Source: CADEFX01 sp963840425
GTDB lineage: Bacteria; Pseudomonadota; Alphaproteobacteria; Rhizobiales; Hyphomicrobiaceae
Direction of reading: 5' to 3'
NCBI GenBank assembly: GCA_963840425.1
Contig: CAWIYZ010000019.1
Span: 62,001 to 126,000, forward strand
DNA length: 64,000 nt
The position numbers were made by a program, and so were the translations under genes. Positions 46,763 through 55,049 of this stretch are shown here, one piece after another. The notes under the pieces are model-generated. The model saw only the letters and a list, made by a program, of their open reading frames with translations. It was not told the origin of the DNA and did not search any database. The stretch's first letter is position 1; every line of letters begins with the position of its first letter.

Positions 46763-48715
46763 ATGTTGCTGCAACTCGCGAGCGTCAGGACCGATGCCAG
46801 CGACTTCTGGCGCCCGCGTCTCGTGGCGGTGCTGGAGGCTCCGCTCCTGTCCGCTGGGCTTTATCGGTTTCGACTGAGAACCGTGCAGCCCGCCTATGCC
46901 ACGCTGCGTCTCATTCTCGACGGCCGCGCGGCGCCGATGATTGTTTTTTTGGACCGGATCGGTGCCTGCGACTACGCAAAGTCTTTCAGCGTGCCGCGGC
47001 CGGTGGTGCGCCTGGAGCTGGAGGTCGAGCCGCATCTGGATGCAGGCGTCATCGTCTCAGTCGAGCTTGAGCCGCTCGGCCTGCGCAAGCTGCTGGCCGG
47101 GCGCCGCGACGTCCTGCGCCAGTTGGCCTCGCCCCGAACGCTGGTGCAGAAAGTGCGGCAGGTGATCGCGGGGCGGAGCGGGCTGGCGTTTGCTGCGCCT
47201 AACCGTCCCGACCCGCAGGCGATTTACGAAGCCTGGCAGCTCGCGTTCGAGGGAAGGGAGGAGCGCCGCCGGATTGTGGGTGAGGTTCGCCGGCTCGACG
47301 TGGGTGGACCGCTCAAGCTGCTGATGGTCGCAGCGGGATCCGGCAGCGACACGGTTCTACCCGCAGACTGCGACACGAGCGGCAACGTCACTGTCGAGTG
47401 GATCGTGGCCGAATCCGGCATGCCTCCATTGCACGATATTCTGAATGCGGCGAAGAGCACCGGCGCGTTTGCCTTCGCCGTTCTCGATCGGCCGGGTCGA
47501 TGGAGCGCGCTGGCGCCGGCCATGATTGCCATCGAGATGCTGCGGCATCCGGATTGCGTTGCCGTCTACGGCGACTCTGATCGCATGGACGAGACCGGGC
47601 GGCGCATTGAGCCCCATTTCAAGCCAGACTGGAGCCCGCGCTGGCAGCGCGAGTCGGACTATGTGCGCGCGGCAGTTGCGTTTCGGGTTGGACCGGCTCT
47701 GCAGGAGCTGTCCGCACGCACGGACGCCACGATGGCTACAAGCTCAGGGCTGCTGCTCGGCGCGCTGGCTGGTGCCGAACACGCACCCGATGCGATACGG
47801 CATGTGCCGCGCATATTTCTCCATGAGACGGGCGATGCTGATCCGCGCCTGCTGGCAGCAATGCCGCGAGCGTGCGTGATGCGCGCATCGCGCCCGTCTG
47901 TGTCCGTCATCATGCCGTCGCGTGACAATCCGCGCCTTTTGCGGGAAGCTGCCCGCTCCGTGCTCGATGAGCCTCTGTCGGACCTTGAGCTGATCGTTGT
48001 TGACAACGGCTCGAAGGGCCGCTCGCAGTTGGCGCCGCTGGACGAACTTGCTGGCGATCCGCGCGTACGCGTGATCTCCGATCCGAGCTCCTTCAATTTT
48101 TCGGCCCTCATCAACCGTGGAGCTGCCGCAAGCCGCGGCGAGGTCCTGCTGCTGCTCAACGACGACGTGCGTGCGGAAGCACCGGGTTGGCTCGGCCCGC
48201 TCATCGATGTCGCAGCCGAGGCACATGCCGGATGCGTCGGCGCGCTGCTGTTATATCCGTCCGGGCGCATTCAGCACGCTGGCGTGATCTTGGGGACGTT
48301 CGGCGTCGCGGGACATGCCTTTCGCCATCTGGCCCCGGAGGCGCCGGCAGCGGCTGCCCGTCTCACAACCGTGCACGAGGTGAGCGCGGTGACAGCCGCG
48401 TGCCTGGCGGTCAGGCGCAAGGTGTTCGACGCGGTCGGCGGTTTCGACGTGGAGCTGCCCATCACCCTCAATGATGTCGATTTCTGCCTGCGCGTGCGCG
48501 CCCGCGGCTGCACCAACCTGATGGCGCCGCATGTGCGCCTCGTGCATCACGAGTCGGCCTCGCGCGGGCTGGATGTGACACCGGTGCAGGCCGAACGGCT
48601 CGCCCGCGAGACCGCATACTTCCTGTCGAAGTGGGGACCAGGCGTACTGTCCGACCCCTTCTACAGCCCGCATCTGACCTTGACACGCGAGGACGGCAGT
48701 TCACGTGACATCTGA
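46763..48715 (+). CDS. Glycosyltransferase family 2 with long N-terminal extension
   Basis: 650 residues from ATG 46763. The GT-A domain lies at about 395-650: VSVIMPSRDNPRLLREAARS, VVDNGS, LLLLNDDVRAEAPGW (DxD equivalent), and the acceptor motif NDVDFCLRVRARG. The first 390 residues hold a beta-rich segment (LILDGRAAPMIVFLDRIG) and a second Rossmann-like part (CVAVYGDSDRMDETGRRIEP) of GT2-like type, so it may be a tandem GT2 with a degenerate first domain. The frame is open 42 codons further upstream but would then overlap the divergent gene start. Confidence 0.85.
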   Translation: MLLQLASVRTDASDFWRPRLVAVLEAPLLSAGLYRFRLRTVQPAYATLRLILDGRAAPMIVFLDRIGACDYAKSFSVPRPVVRLELEVEPHLDAGVIVSVELEPLGLRKLLAGRRDVLRQLASPRTLVQKVRQVIAGRSGLAFAAPNRPDPQAIYEAWQLAFEGREERRRIVGEVRRLDVGGPLKLLMVAAGSGSDTVLPADCDTSGNVTVEWIVAESGMPPLHDILNAAKSTGAFAFAVLDRPGRWSALAPAMIAIEMLRHPDCVAVYGDSDRMDETGRRIEPHFKPDWSPRWQRESDYVRAAVAFRVGPALQELSARTDATMATSSGLLLGALAGAEHAPDAIRHVPRIFLHETGDADPRLLAAMPRACVMRASRPSVSVIMPSRDNPRLLREAARSVLDEPLSDLELIVVDNGSKGRSQLAPLDELAGDPRVRVISDPSSFNFSALINRGAAASRGEVLLLLNDDVRAEAPGWLGPLIDVAAEAHAGCVGALLLYPSGRIQHAGVILGTFGVAGHAFRHLAPEAPAAAARLTTVHEVSAVTAACLAVRRKVFDAVGGFDVELPITLNDVDFCLRVRARGCTNLMAPHVRLVHHESASRGLDVTPVQAERLARETAYFLSKWGPGVLSDPFYSPHLTLTREDGSSRDI

Positions 48716-48810
48716 GGCGCCATGCGGGTCAGCTCGCACAGGATTATTTCGCTGCCCATTGAGATGAGATAGGACAGTGTGATCGCCGCTCCATCGAGAC
48801 GAGGGATCGC

Positions 48811-50166
48811 ATGCCTCACGTCGATCTGCATGGCCTGCCTCTGACCTGCGCCAGCGCCGAGGCGGCATCGGCCTTCAACACCACCGTGCTCGGTTATCTC
48901 AAGTATCGCGCCGACACGGCCGCGCACATGACGCGCACCCTGGCTGCCGACCCAGGCTTTGCGTTCGCGCATATCCTCAAAGGCTACTTCGCCATGCTGT
49001 CGTTCAAGCAGGCGAACGTGCTCATGGCTCAGGACGCTCTGAGCACCGCCAATGGCCTCCTGGCAACGGCAAGCCGTCGCGAGCAAGCGCATGCGGCGGC
49101 GCTCTCGCACTGGATCGCCGGTGATCTCGATCGCACCTTGAAGACTTGGGAGGAGATCCTCGACGCCCATCCCACCGATGTGCTCGCCTTTCGCCTGCAC
49201 CACTTCAATGCCTTCTGGCTCGGCCGGCCCGAGACCATGGCGCGCGAGGTCGAGGAGGCGATGCCGCGCTGGGCATCCGAGTTGCCCGGCTGGGGCTCGC
49301 TGCTCGCTTGCAAATGCTTCGCGCACGAGGAGCTCGGCAACTACGACATCGCCGAGCCCGCCGGCCGTGAGGCCATCGCCATCGACAAGGGCGACCTGTG
49401 GGCGGCACACGCCGTGGCCCATGTGCTGGAGATGCGCGGCCGGCGCGACGAGGGCATTCAGTGGCTGGCCGGCCTCGAGCCGCACTGGGATGGTGCCAAC
49501 AACCTAATGCATCACCTGTGGTGGCATCGCGGGCTCTATCATTACGAGCGCCGCGAGTTCGATCAGGTGCTGGCGCTCTACGACCGCCGCTTCCGCAATC
49601 TCGCCTCCCCGCTGACCTCCGCCCAGCCGGATCTCTACATCGACGTGCAGAATGCGGCCTCCATGCTGTTCCGCTTGGAGCGCCAGGGTGTCGATGTCGG
49701 CGACCGCTGGACCGAGATCGCCGACAAAGCCGAGACGCGCATCGGCGACTGCCGTTCGGCCTTCACGTTGCCGCACTGGATGATGGCACTTGCCGCAACG
49801 CGACGCTTCGAGGCGGCCGGCCGCATGCTCGAAGGCATGCGCACATTTGCCGCCGACGGCAAAGGCACGCTGGCGCCGCTGGTGCGCGACTGCGCGCTGC
49901 CGATCTCGGAAGCCGTCGTTGCTCGCGCACGCGGCGATTTCTCAAAGGCGTGCACGCTGATGCGCCCTGCGCTCGACGGCATGTTCCGGCTCGGCGGCAG
50001 CCACGCGCAGCAAGACGTGCTGGAGCAGGTTTTTCTGGATTGCGCAGTGCGTGCCAAGTCGGCCGATGACGTGAACCTCATCCTGTCGCGCGTGCGTGCC
50101 CGCCATCCCGTGGCTCCCGAGAGCCGCATCGGCTACGCGGACGCCGCGCGCGGCATGGCACACTGA
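48811..50166 (+). CDS. TPR protein of the TTC38 type
   Basis: 451 residues, all helical. The pattern (FNTTVLGYLKYRADTAAHM, GYFAMLSFKQANVLMAQDAL and HHFNAFWLGRPETMAREVEE) follows the tetratricopeptide repeat protein 38 family found in bacteria and vertebrates. Conserved polar blocks such as AHAVAHVLEMRGRRDEGIQW and NNLMHHLWWHRGLYHYERRE suggest a catalytic or ligand site beyond scaffold function. No signal peptide, so cytoplasmic. Convergent with the acetamidase gene. Function unknown. Confidence 0.85.
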   Translation: MPHVDLHGLPLTCASAEAASAFNTTVLGYLKYRADTAAHMTRTLAADPGFAFAHILKGYFAMLSFKQANVLMAQDALSTANGLLATASRREQAHAAALSHWIAGDLDRTLKTWEEILDAHPTDVLAFRLHHFNAFWLGRPETMAREVEEAMPRWASELPGWGSLLACKCFAHEELGNYDIAEPAGREAIAIDKGDLWAAHAVAHVLEMRGRRDEGIQWLAGLEPHWDGANNLMHHLWWHRGLYHYERREFDQVLALYDRRFRNLASPLTSAQPDLYIDVQNAASMLFRLERQGVDVGDRWTEIADKAETRIGDCRSAFTLPHWMMALAATRRFEAAGRMLEGMRTFAADGKGTLAPLVRDCALPISEAVVARARGDFSKACTLMRPALDGMFRLGGSHAQQDVLEQVFLDCAVRAKSADDVNLILSRVRARHPVAPESRIGYADAARGMAH

Positions 50167-50172
50167 GCATCG

Positions 50173-51108
50173 TCACTTGAAATACCTCTGCTCCAGCATA
50201 ACGTGCACGCCGTTGTTTTGGTTGACGAGCTGTGTGATGCGCAGATCGGCGGCGAGGCTGCACAGCATGTAGGCGTCCTCGCGTGACAGTCCCTTTCGCT
50301 CGCCCAGCAGTGTAATCATCTGGCGCAGTGCGCAACGCGCGGCGCTGTCGAGATCCGGATCGAACGCCATGGTGATCACGTGCGCGTCGGTTTCCGCACG
50401 TGGCCATTCCAGCGTCATATCCTCGCGCAGCGTGATCTTGAACGTGCCTGTCAGCGCCGTCTCGATCGCGGTCACGCACACCTCGCCGTCACCCTGAGCG
50501 CCGTGGCCGTCACCGACTGACAAATTGGCCCCGGCCACGTGCACCGGCAGGAACAGGCGTGAGCCGGCCACCAGCTCCTTGTTGTCGAGATTGCCGCCAT
50601 GCTTGCGCGGCGGCAGCGACGAGATCATGCCCCAGGCCGGCGGCGGTGCCACGCCGATGACGCCAAAGAACGGCCTGAGCGGCACCTCCGCACCCCACGA
50701 CAGCCGGCCCACCCCGCGTTCGATATCGCATGGAATATGTACGAGCCGCACCTCGCTGAAATCGTCCGGCAGCGCGCCGGCGAGCGGGCGAATGACGTTG
50801 TAGCCCCAGTTCTGGCGCAGCTTGATGTCCTCGATAGCGATCTCGAGCACATGCCCCGGCCTGGCCCCTTTGACGGCGATGGGACCTGTCAGCAGGTGGC
50901 CCGGTAATTTGCGCGGCACCTTGCGATGGATTTCCTCCAGTTCCGGTGGCGGCTTGAGGCCCCCCTTCGGCATCACCTCCGGGGCTCCGCTCACGGTCTC
51001 GACGGTCACGCGATCTCCGCTGGCGATGGTAAGCACCGGCGGGACCGAGGCATCGAAATAGCCCCAGTGCACGGTCTCAGGGTTGGAGCGCAGAAGATGG
51101 TCGGCCAT
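50173..51108 (-). CDS. Acetamidase/formamidase family protein
   Basis: 311 residues from ATG 51108. Hydrolyses small amides to acid and ammonia in characterised members. Seen: NPETVHWGYFDASVPPVLTI, TGPIAVKGARPGHVLEIAIE, the HAAQ-like GDGHGAQGDGEVC metal/active region, and PVHVAGANLSVG. The conserved beta-sandwich order supports the family. A longer reading upstream is open, but it lacks homology. Single gene facing the TPR gene. Confidence 0.9.
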   Translation of the reverse strand: MADHLLRSNPETVHWGYFDASVPPVLTIASGDRVTVETVSGAPEVMPKGGLKPPPELEEIHRKVPRKLPGHLLTGPIAVKGARPGHVLEIAIEDIKLRQNWGYNVIRPLAGALPDDFSEVRLVHIPCDIERGVGRLSWGAEVPLRPFFGVIGVAPPPAWGMISSLPPRKHGGNLDNKELVAGSRLFLPVHVAGANLSVGDGHGAQGDGEVCVTAIETALTGTFKITLREDMTLEWPRAETDAHVITMAFDPDLDSAARCALRQMITLLGERKGLSREDAYMLCSLAADLRITQLVNQNNGVHVMLEQRYFK

Positions 51109-51637
51109 GGCTGATGCTCTCGCGTGATTGAGACCAGCCGAGGCTGACGCGAACACGGCGCTCGCGCAAGCCTGTCTTGGTAGCATGCCGCGCGGCTTGG
51201 TCGTGAGGCCGGAAAAGGGTTTCGTGCTTGCAGCGAATTCGCCATTCACGACTCTACCAATGCCTTTCGCCTCGCAGCCCTTGGGCCCGAGGTTTCGCGC
51301 ATCGTCTCTTCGTTTCCCTGCATTTAGCAGGGGCGGGGCGGCAGATGCCGTACCGTTGTAAGTTTGGGGATGCGGCTTCTGCCGCCCCACACGCATCGAG
51401 TGGGCTGCCAGCCACCAGTCCCGGATCATCCACGCTCCGGGGAGAGCCAGCGTACGAATCGCTGGCAGCAGACACGGCACGGATTCGCTGATGTCTCGTG
51501 CCCATTCGAAGGTCCCCGGCCTGCCGCAGGTCACCCAGCTCGTGCCTGCGCCCTGTGTCGTTGGGCCGGGATGGGCAGCAAGATAAGCACACGGGAAGGA
51601 GCGAGGATTACTTTTCTAAGGGCGCCAATCTTGAATA
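51109..51637. other. Gene-free gap with an 11-bp inverted repeat
   Basis: No gene I can support. GGGGCGGCAGA (51335-51345) and TCTGCCGCCCC (51378-51388) form a stem around a 32-base loop; no T-run follows, so it is not a simple terminator. Open frames in the area (for example on the minus strand around 51254-51592) have no recognisable family and atypical composition. Confidence 0.45.
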
Positions 51638-52321
51638 CTAGCCCGCCAGCCGCGCCGCAGCCTGCTTCACCGCGCTTTCTCGCTCAGCCTGACGCCGGGC
51701 AGCACCAGTGCGCGCCTTTTCCACAATGGCCGCACCCGCACCTTCCGGCGAGCCGGCGCGAAACGGGGGCTGCGGATCATATTCGATGCCGAGCTGGATC
51801 GCCTTGGCCAGATCCTCACCGAAGGCCTCCGCCGCGATCGTCAACGCGAAGTCGATGCCGGCCGTCACGCCGCCGCCGGTCACTACGTTGCCATCGATGA
51901 CGACTCGCTCCGCCACGGGCACGGCGCCGAAGGCCTTCAGCATATCCCGGCTCATCCAGTGCGTGGCAGCGCGCCGGCCTTTCAGCAGCCCCGCGGCGCC
52001 CAGAACCAGGGCACCCGTGCACACGGATGTCACGTAGCGCGCATCCCTGGCCTGCCGGCGCAAGAACGACAGTGTTTCCTCGTCGTTCAGCAGCGCGTTC
52101 ATGCCCGGACCACCCGGTACGCACACGAGATCGAGCTGCGGGCAGGTGGCGAACGTCGTCGTAGGTGAAATCTTCATGCCGCCGTTGGCCGCCACCGGCT
52201 CGAGCGTTTTCCACACAAGGTGCACCTCCGACTCCGGCAGCTTCGTGAACACCTCGTAGGGCCCGGTCATGTCGAGCTGGGTGATGTCAGGAAACAGCAG
52301 CAGGCCGATGCGGAACGACAT
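51638..52321 (-). CDS. DJ-1/PfpI family protein (isonitrile hydratase-like)
   Basis: 227 residues from ATG 52321. Start SFRIGLLLFPDITQLDMTGP, the nucleophile-elbow Cys in TSVCTGALVLGAAGLLKG, and the following ATHWMS are the pattern of the GATase1 family that includes isonitrile hydratase InhA and AraC-type GlxA N-domains. A C-terminal DNA-binding domain is absent, which favours an enzyme. Divergent from the HAD gene. Confidence 0.88.
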   Translation of the reverse strand: MSFRIGLLLFPDITQLDMTGPYEVFTKLPESEVHLVWKTLEPVAANGGMKISPTTTFATCPQLDLVCVPGGPGMNALLNDEETLSFLRRQARDARYVTSVCTGALVLGAAGLLKGRRAATHWMSRDMLKAFGAVPVAERVVIDGNVVTGGGVTAGIDFALTIAAEAFGEDLAKAIQLGIEYDPQPPFRAGSPEGAGAAIVEKARTGAARRQAERESAVKQAAARLAG

Positions 52322-52398
52322 GTCAGACACCCCTTGCTTGTCCGGCGGACGACGGGCAACAGTAGCCGCAATCGGTAGCTGCGGCGAGAGGTAGGGTA

Positions 52399-53124
52399 AT
52401 GGCGGGCGCGTTGGAGATCGTGCGGCGGGAGACGCGAGCGCTGATTTTCGATCTCTACGGCACCGTCGTCGACATGCAGTCCGGGCTGACCGCCGCCGCC
52501 ACCCCGTTTCTGACAAAGAAGGGCTGGAGCGGTGAGCCGTCGAGCTTCGTCACCTGGTGGCGGCGCACGCACTTCGAGGACAGCATGATCGACGCGCTGC
52601 TCGATCGTGGCCACACACCCTATCGCCAGGTCGGCCACCGCGCCGTCGCTCAGGTGATGGACCGCTGCGGCATCCAGCACACGCAAGCCGAGGTCGAATG
52701 GCTCGTCTCGCAGATCGAGCAGCTCAAACCGTTTCCCGACGTGATTGCGGCGTTGGAGCGGTTGCACACGCGCTACAAGCTCGTCATTCTCTCCAATGGC
52801 GACCGCGACATGCTGGAGGCGGCGCGCCCTCACATCGGCTTTCCCTTCGATCGCATCATCTCGGTGCAGGAGGCGGGCTACTTCAAGCCGCACTTCAAGA
52901 CCTACGCCACCGGCGAGGCCATCATCGCCACGCAATGGCCGCACATCGAGCGCTCCGGCTGCCTGTTCGTCGCCAACCACGCGTTCGACTGCATTGGCGC
53001 CAAGTCGCACGGCTTCCGCACGGCCTTCGTCGACCGCCGCAAGCGGCCATTCGGCCAGTCCCCAAATCAGCCGGACCTGCTGGTGGCTGATTTCAAAAGT
53101 CTTGCCGAAGCTCTCGTCCCCTGA
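52399..53124 (+). CDS. Haloacid dehalogenase, type II (HAD superfamily)
   Basis: 241 residues. HAD motif I FDLYGTVVDM carries the nucleophilic Asp; the cap follows (THFEDSMIDALLDRG); motif II is LSNGDRDML; motif III Lys is in GYFKPHFKTY, and motif IV ANHAFDCIGAKSHG. The order and length match L-2-haloacid dehalogenases, though many members hydrolyse phosphates or other esters. Followed 30 bases later by the PLP aldolase-like gene, so probably co-transcribed. Confidence 0.9.
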   Translation: MAGALEIVRRETRALIFDLYGTVVDMQSGLTAAATPFLTKKGWSGEPSSFVTWWRRTHFEDSMIDALLDRGHTPYRQVGHRAVAQVMDRCGIQHTQAEVEWLVSQIEQLKPFPDVIAALERLHTRYKLVILSNGDRDMLEAARPHIGFPFDRIISVQEAGYFKPHFKTYATGEAIIATQWPHIERSGCLFVANHAFDCIGAKSHGFRTAFVDRRKRPFGQSPNQPDLLVADFKSLAEALVP

Positions 53125-53154
53125 CGTTCACATGCATTGATCCGAGGAAATCCC

Positions 53155-54294
53155 ATGCCCCAGTTGCCTCCCGCCACGCCCGGCATGCCGTACGCCGACA
53201 TCGACACGCCCGCGCTGGTACTCGACCTCGACGCCTTCGAGCGCAATCTGAAGCGCATGGCGGACGCCGTGGCCAAGGCCGGCGTGCGCCTGCGCCCGCA
53301 CGCCAAGACGCACAAGTCGCCCGTCATCGGCTTGAAGCAGATGGCGCTGGGCGCGGTCGGGATGTGCTGCCAGAAGGTCTCCGAAGCCGAGGCCATGGTG
53401 CTGGGCGGCGTGCCGGACGTGTACGTTTCCAACGAGGTGATCGGCACACGCAAGCTCGACCGGCTGGCGGGGCTGGCGCATCAAGCGCGCGTCATGGTGG
53501 CGGCCGATAACGAAGTGGCTGTCGAGGCGCTGGCCGCCGCTGCAACTCGCAACGGCGTCCGCCTGCGCGTGCTGGTCGAGATCAACGTCGGCGGCAACCG
53601 CTGTGGCGTCGAGCCCGGCGAACCGGCGGTGGTGGTGGCGCAGCGCATTGCCAGGGAGAAGAGCCTGCAGTTCGCTGGTCTGCAGGCCTATCACGGCCGC
53701 GCCCAGCACATGCGCACCATCGAGGAGCGCAAGGCGGCCATCGCCGATGCCATTGAGAAGACGCGCCGCACCGTCGATCTGTTGAAGCGGGCGGGCCTGG
53801 AATGCGAGGTGGTCGGCGGCGCCGGCAGCGGCACCTATGAGATCGAAGCGGCCAGCGGCGTCTACAACGAGCTGCAGGCGGGCTCGTACGTGTTCATGGA
53901 TGCCGACTACGCGCGCAACAAGAACCCCGACGGCAGTCGCTACAACGCTTTCGAGCATTCGCTGTTCGTGCTGGCCACCGTCATGAGCACGCCCATTCCG
54001 GAGCGCGCGGTGATCGATGCGGGCTTGAAAACCTTCTCCTTCGACCAGGGTGTGCCGGAAATCTCGGGCCTCGCCGGCGCCGTCTATGAGCGCCCGTCCG
54101 ACGAGCACGGCAATCTCAATCTCACCGCGTGCAACGAGCGGCCGAAGCTCGGCGACAAGCTCCTGCTCATCCCCGGCCACTGCGACCCGACCGTCAACCT
54201 GCACGACTGGTACGTCGGCGTGCGCGGCATGGGCACGCCGGACGCGCGCGTGGAATCGCTCTGGCCGGTGGCCGCGCGCGGCGCCGTGTTTTGA
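53155..54294 (+). CDS. DSD1-family PLP enzyme (3-hydroxy-D-aspartate / D-threonine aldolase-like)
   Basis: 379 residues from ATG 53155 (AGGAAA upstream). The PLP lysine is in RPHAKTHKSP; VGMCCQKVSEAEAMVLGG and FMDADYARN are strong DSD1/D-threonine aldolase marks, and metal ligands appear in IPGHCDPTVNLHD. The CCQKVSEAE block is shared with BhcC, the aldolase of the beta-hydroxyaspartate cycle. Such enzymes split beta-hydroxy amino acids into glycine and an aldehyde or glyoxylate. No bhcA or bhcB genes lie in the window. Confidence 0.9.
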   Translation: MPQLPPATPGMPYADIDTPALVLDLDAFERNLKRMADAVAKAGVRLRPHAKTHKSPVIGLKQMALGAVGMCCQKVSEAEAMVLGGVPDVYVSNEVIGTRKLDRLAGLAHQARVMVAADNEVAVEALAAAATRNGVRLRVLVEINVGGNRCGVEPGEPAVVVAQRIAREKSLQFAGLQAYHGRAQHMRTIEERKAAIADAIEKTRRTVDLLKRAGLECEVVGGAGSGTYEIEAASGVYNELQAGSYVFMDADYARNKNPDGSRYNAFEHSLFVLATVMSTPIPERAVIDAGLKTFSFDQGVPEISGLAGAVYERPSDEHGNLNLTACNERPKLGDKLLLIPGHCDPTVNLHDWYVGVRGMGTPDARVESLWPVAARGAVF

Positions 54295-54348
54295 GTTTGT
54301 GAGGTTCGTTCTTAGAGAGGCCCACCCCAACTCAGCACGAGCCGTGGC

Positions 54349-54915
54349 CTACGCGGGGCGATCAGCGCCAGCCGGCGCAAGCACCAGGTCGACATATCGC
54401 ATGAAGTGATCGACCTGCGGTGTGTCGGCATTCGGATCCTTCGCCGCCTCATCGATCCGGCGCAAGCGCACTGCGGCTTGAGCGTACGGATGTTTCTCGA
54501 ACTCGGCGACCTCGGCAGGCGACATGGGGCCGCCCTGCAAGGCGAGGGAGCGCACCGAATCTTCCGACAGCAGTGAAAAGTACGCGCGATCGACGGCGCA
54601 CAGATAGCGCTTGGCCGGAACATGCAGCCGCACGGGTTCCGCCACTTCCGGCCCGAAATGCGCGTCCAGCCACGCTGCTCCAAGCTCCTCGTGGCGATCG
54701 TCGATGCCGGCGCTGGCCGGATCCTCGCCGAGGTGGTGCACCATGTGCCCGATATCGTGCACCAGGGCGGCGACGATGAGCGACGGCGCCTCGCCCTGCT
54801 GCTCCGCGAGCGTGGCCGATTGCAGTGCATGCTGGAGCTGGTTCACGTCCGACAGGCCGTACTTCTTGGTGGCCCGATTGGCATAAATGTCGCGGATCTC
54901 GTCACGGACGCGCAT
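54349..54915 (-). CDS. PhnZ-like HD-domain diiron oxygenase
   Basis: 188 residues from ATG 54915 with AGGAGG four bases upstream. Resembles PhnZ, which cleaves the C-P bond of 2-amino-1-hydroxyethylphosphonate. Ligand residues line up: His29 (QLQHALQ), His53/Asp54 (VHDIG), His75 (DDRHEELG), His98 (RLHVPAKRYL) and Asp155 (RRIDEAAK). The lid Tyr19 is kept, but three residues later, where PhnZ has a glutamate, this protein has Ser22, so substrate choice probably differs. No phnY or other phosphonate gene lies nearby. PhnZ numbering is from memory. Confidence 0.85.
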   Translation of the reverse strand: MRVRDEIRDIYANRATKKYGLSDVNQLQHALQSATLAEQQGEAPSLIVAALVHDIGHMVHHLGEDPASAGIDDRHEELGAAWLDAHFGPEVAEPVRLHVPAKRYLCAVDRAYFSLLSEDSVRSLALQGGPMSPAEVAEFEKHPYAQAAVRLRRIDEAAKDPNADTPQVDHFMRYVDLVLAPAGADRPA

Positions 54916-54995
54916 GCTGCCTCCTGGTGTCCCGATCACGAAGGTCGTCAAATCTCACGACCGCCACTGAAACGAGCTTCGCGATCGAAAGGACA

Positions 54996-55040
54996 CTAGA
55001 GCAGGATCGTTTCAGATGGAATCGCTTCGCGCTCCATCTG
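54996..55040 (-). repeat. Double-palindrome element, module II half copy
   Basis: CTAGAGCAGGATCGTTTCAG, then ATGGAATCGC and CTCCATCTG. It matches the reverse complement of the right part of the element at 15872-16037 but lacks module I. Lies just before the lipoprotein gene end. Confidence 0.7.
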
Positions 55041-55049
55041 CCGATATCA

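Noticed and set aside
51254..51592. Minus-strand open frame as a gene in the 51.1-51.6 kb gap
   Set aside because: No homology, no ribosome site and composition typical of chance frames in GC-rich DNA.
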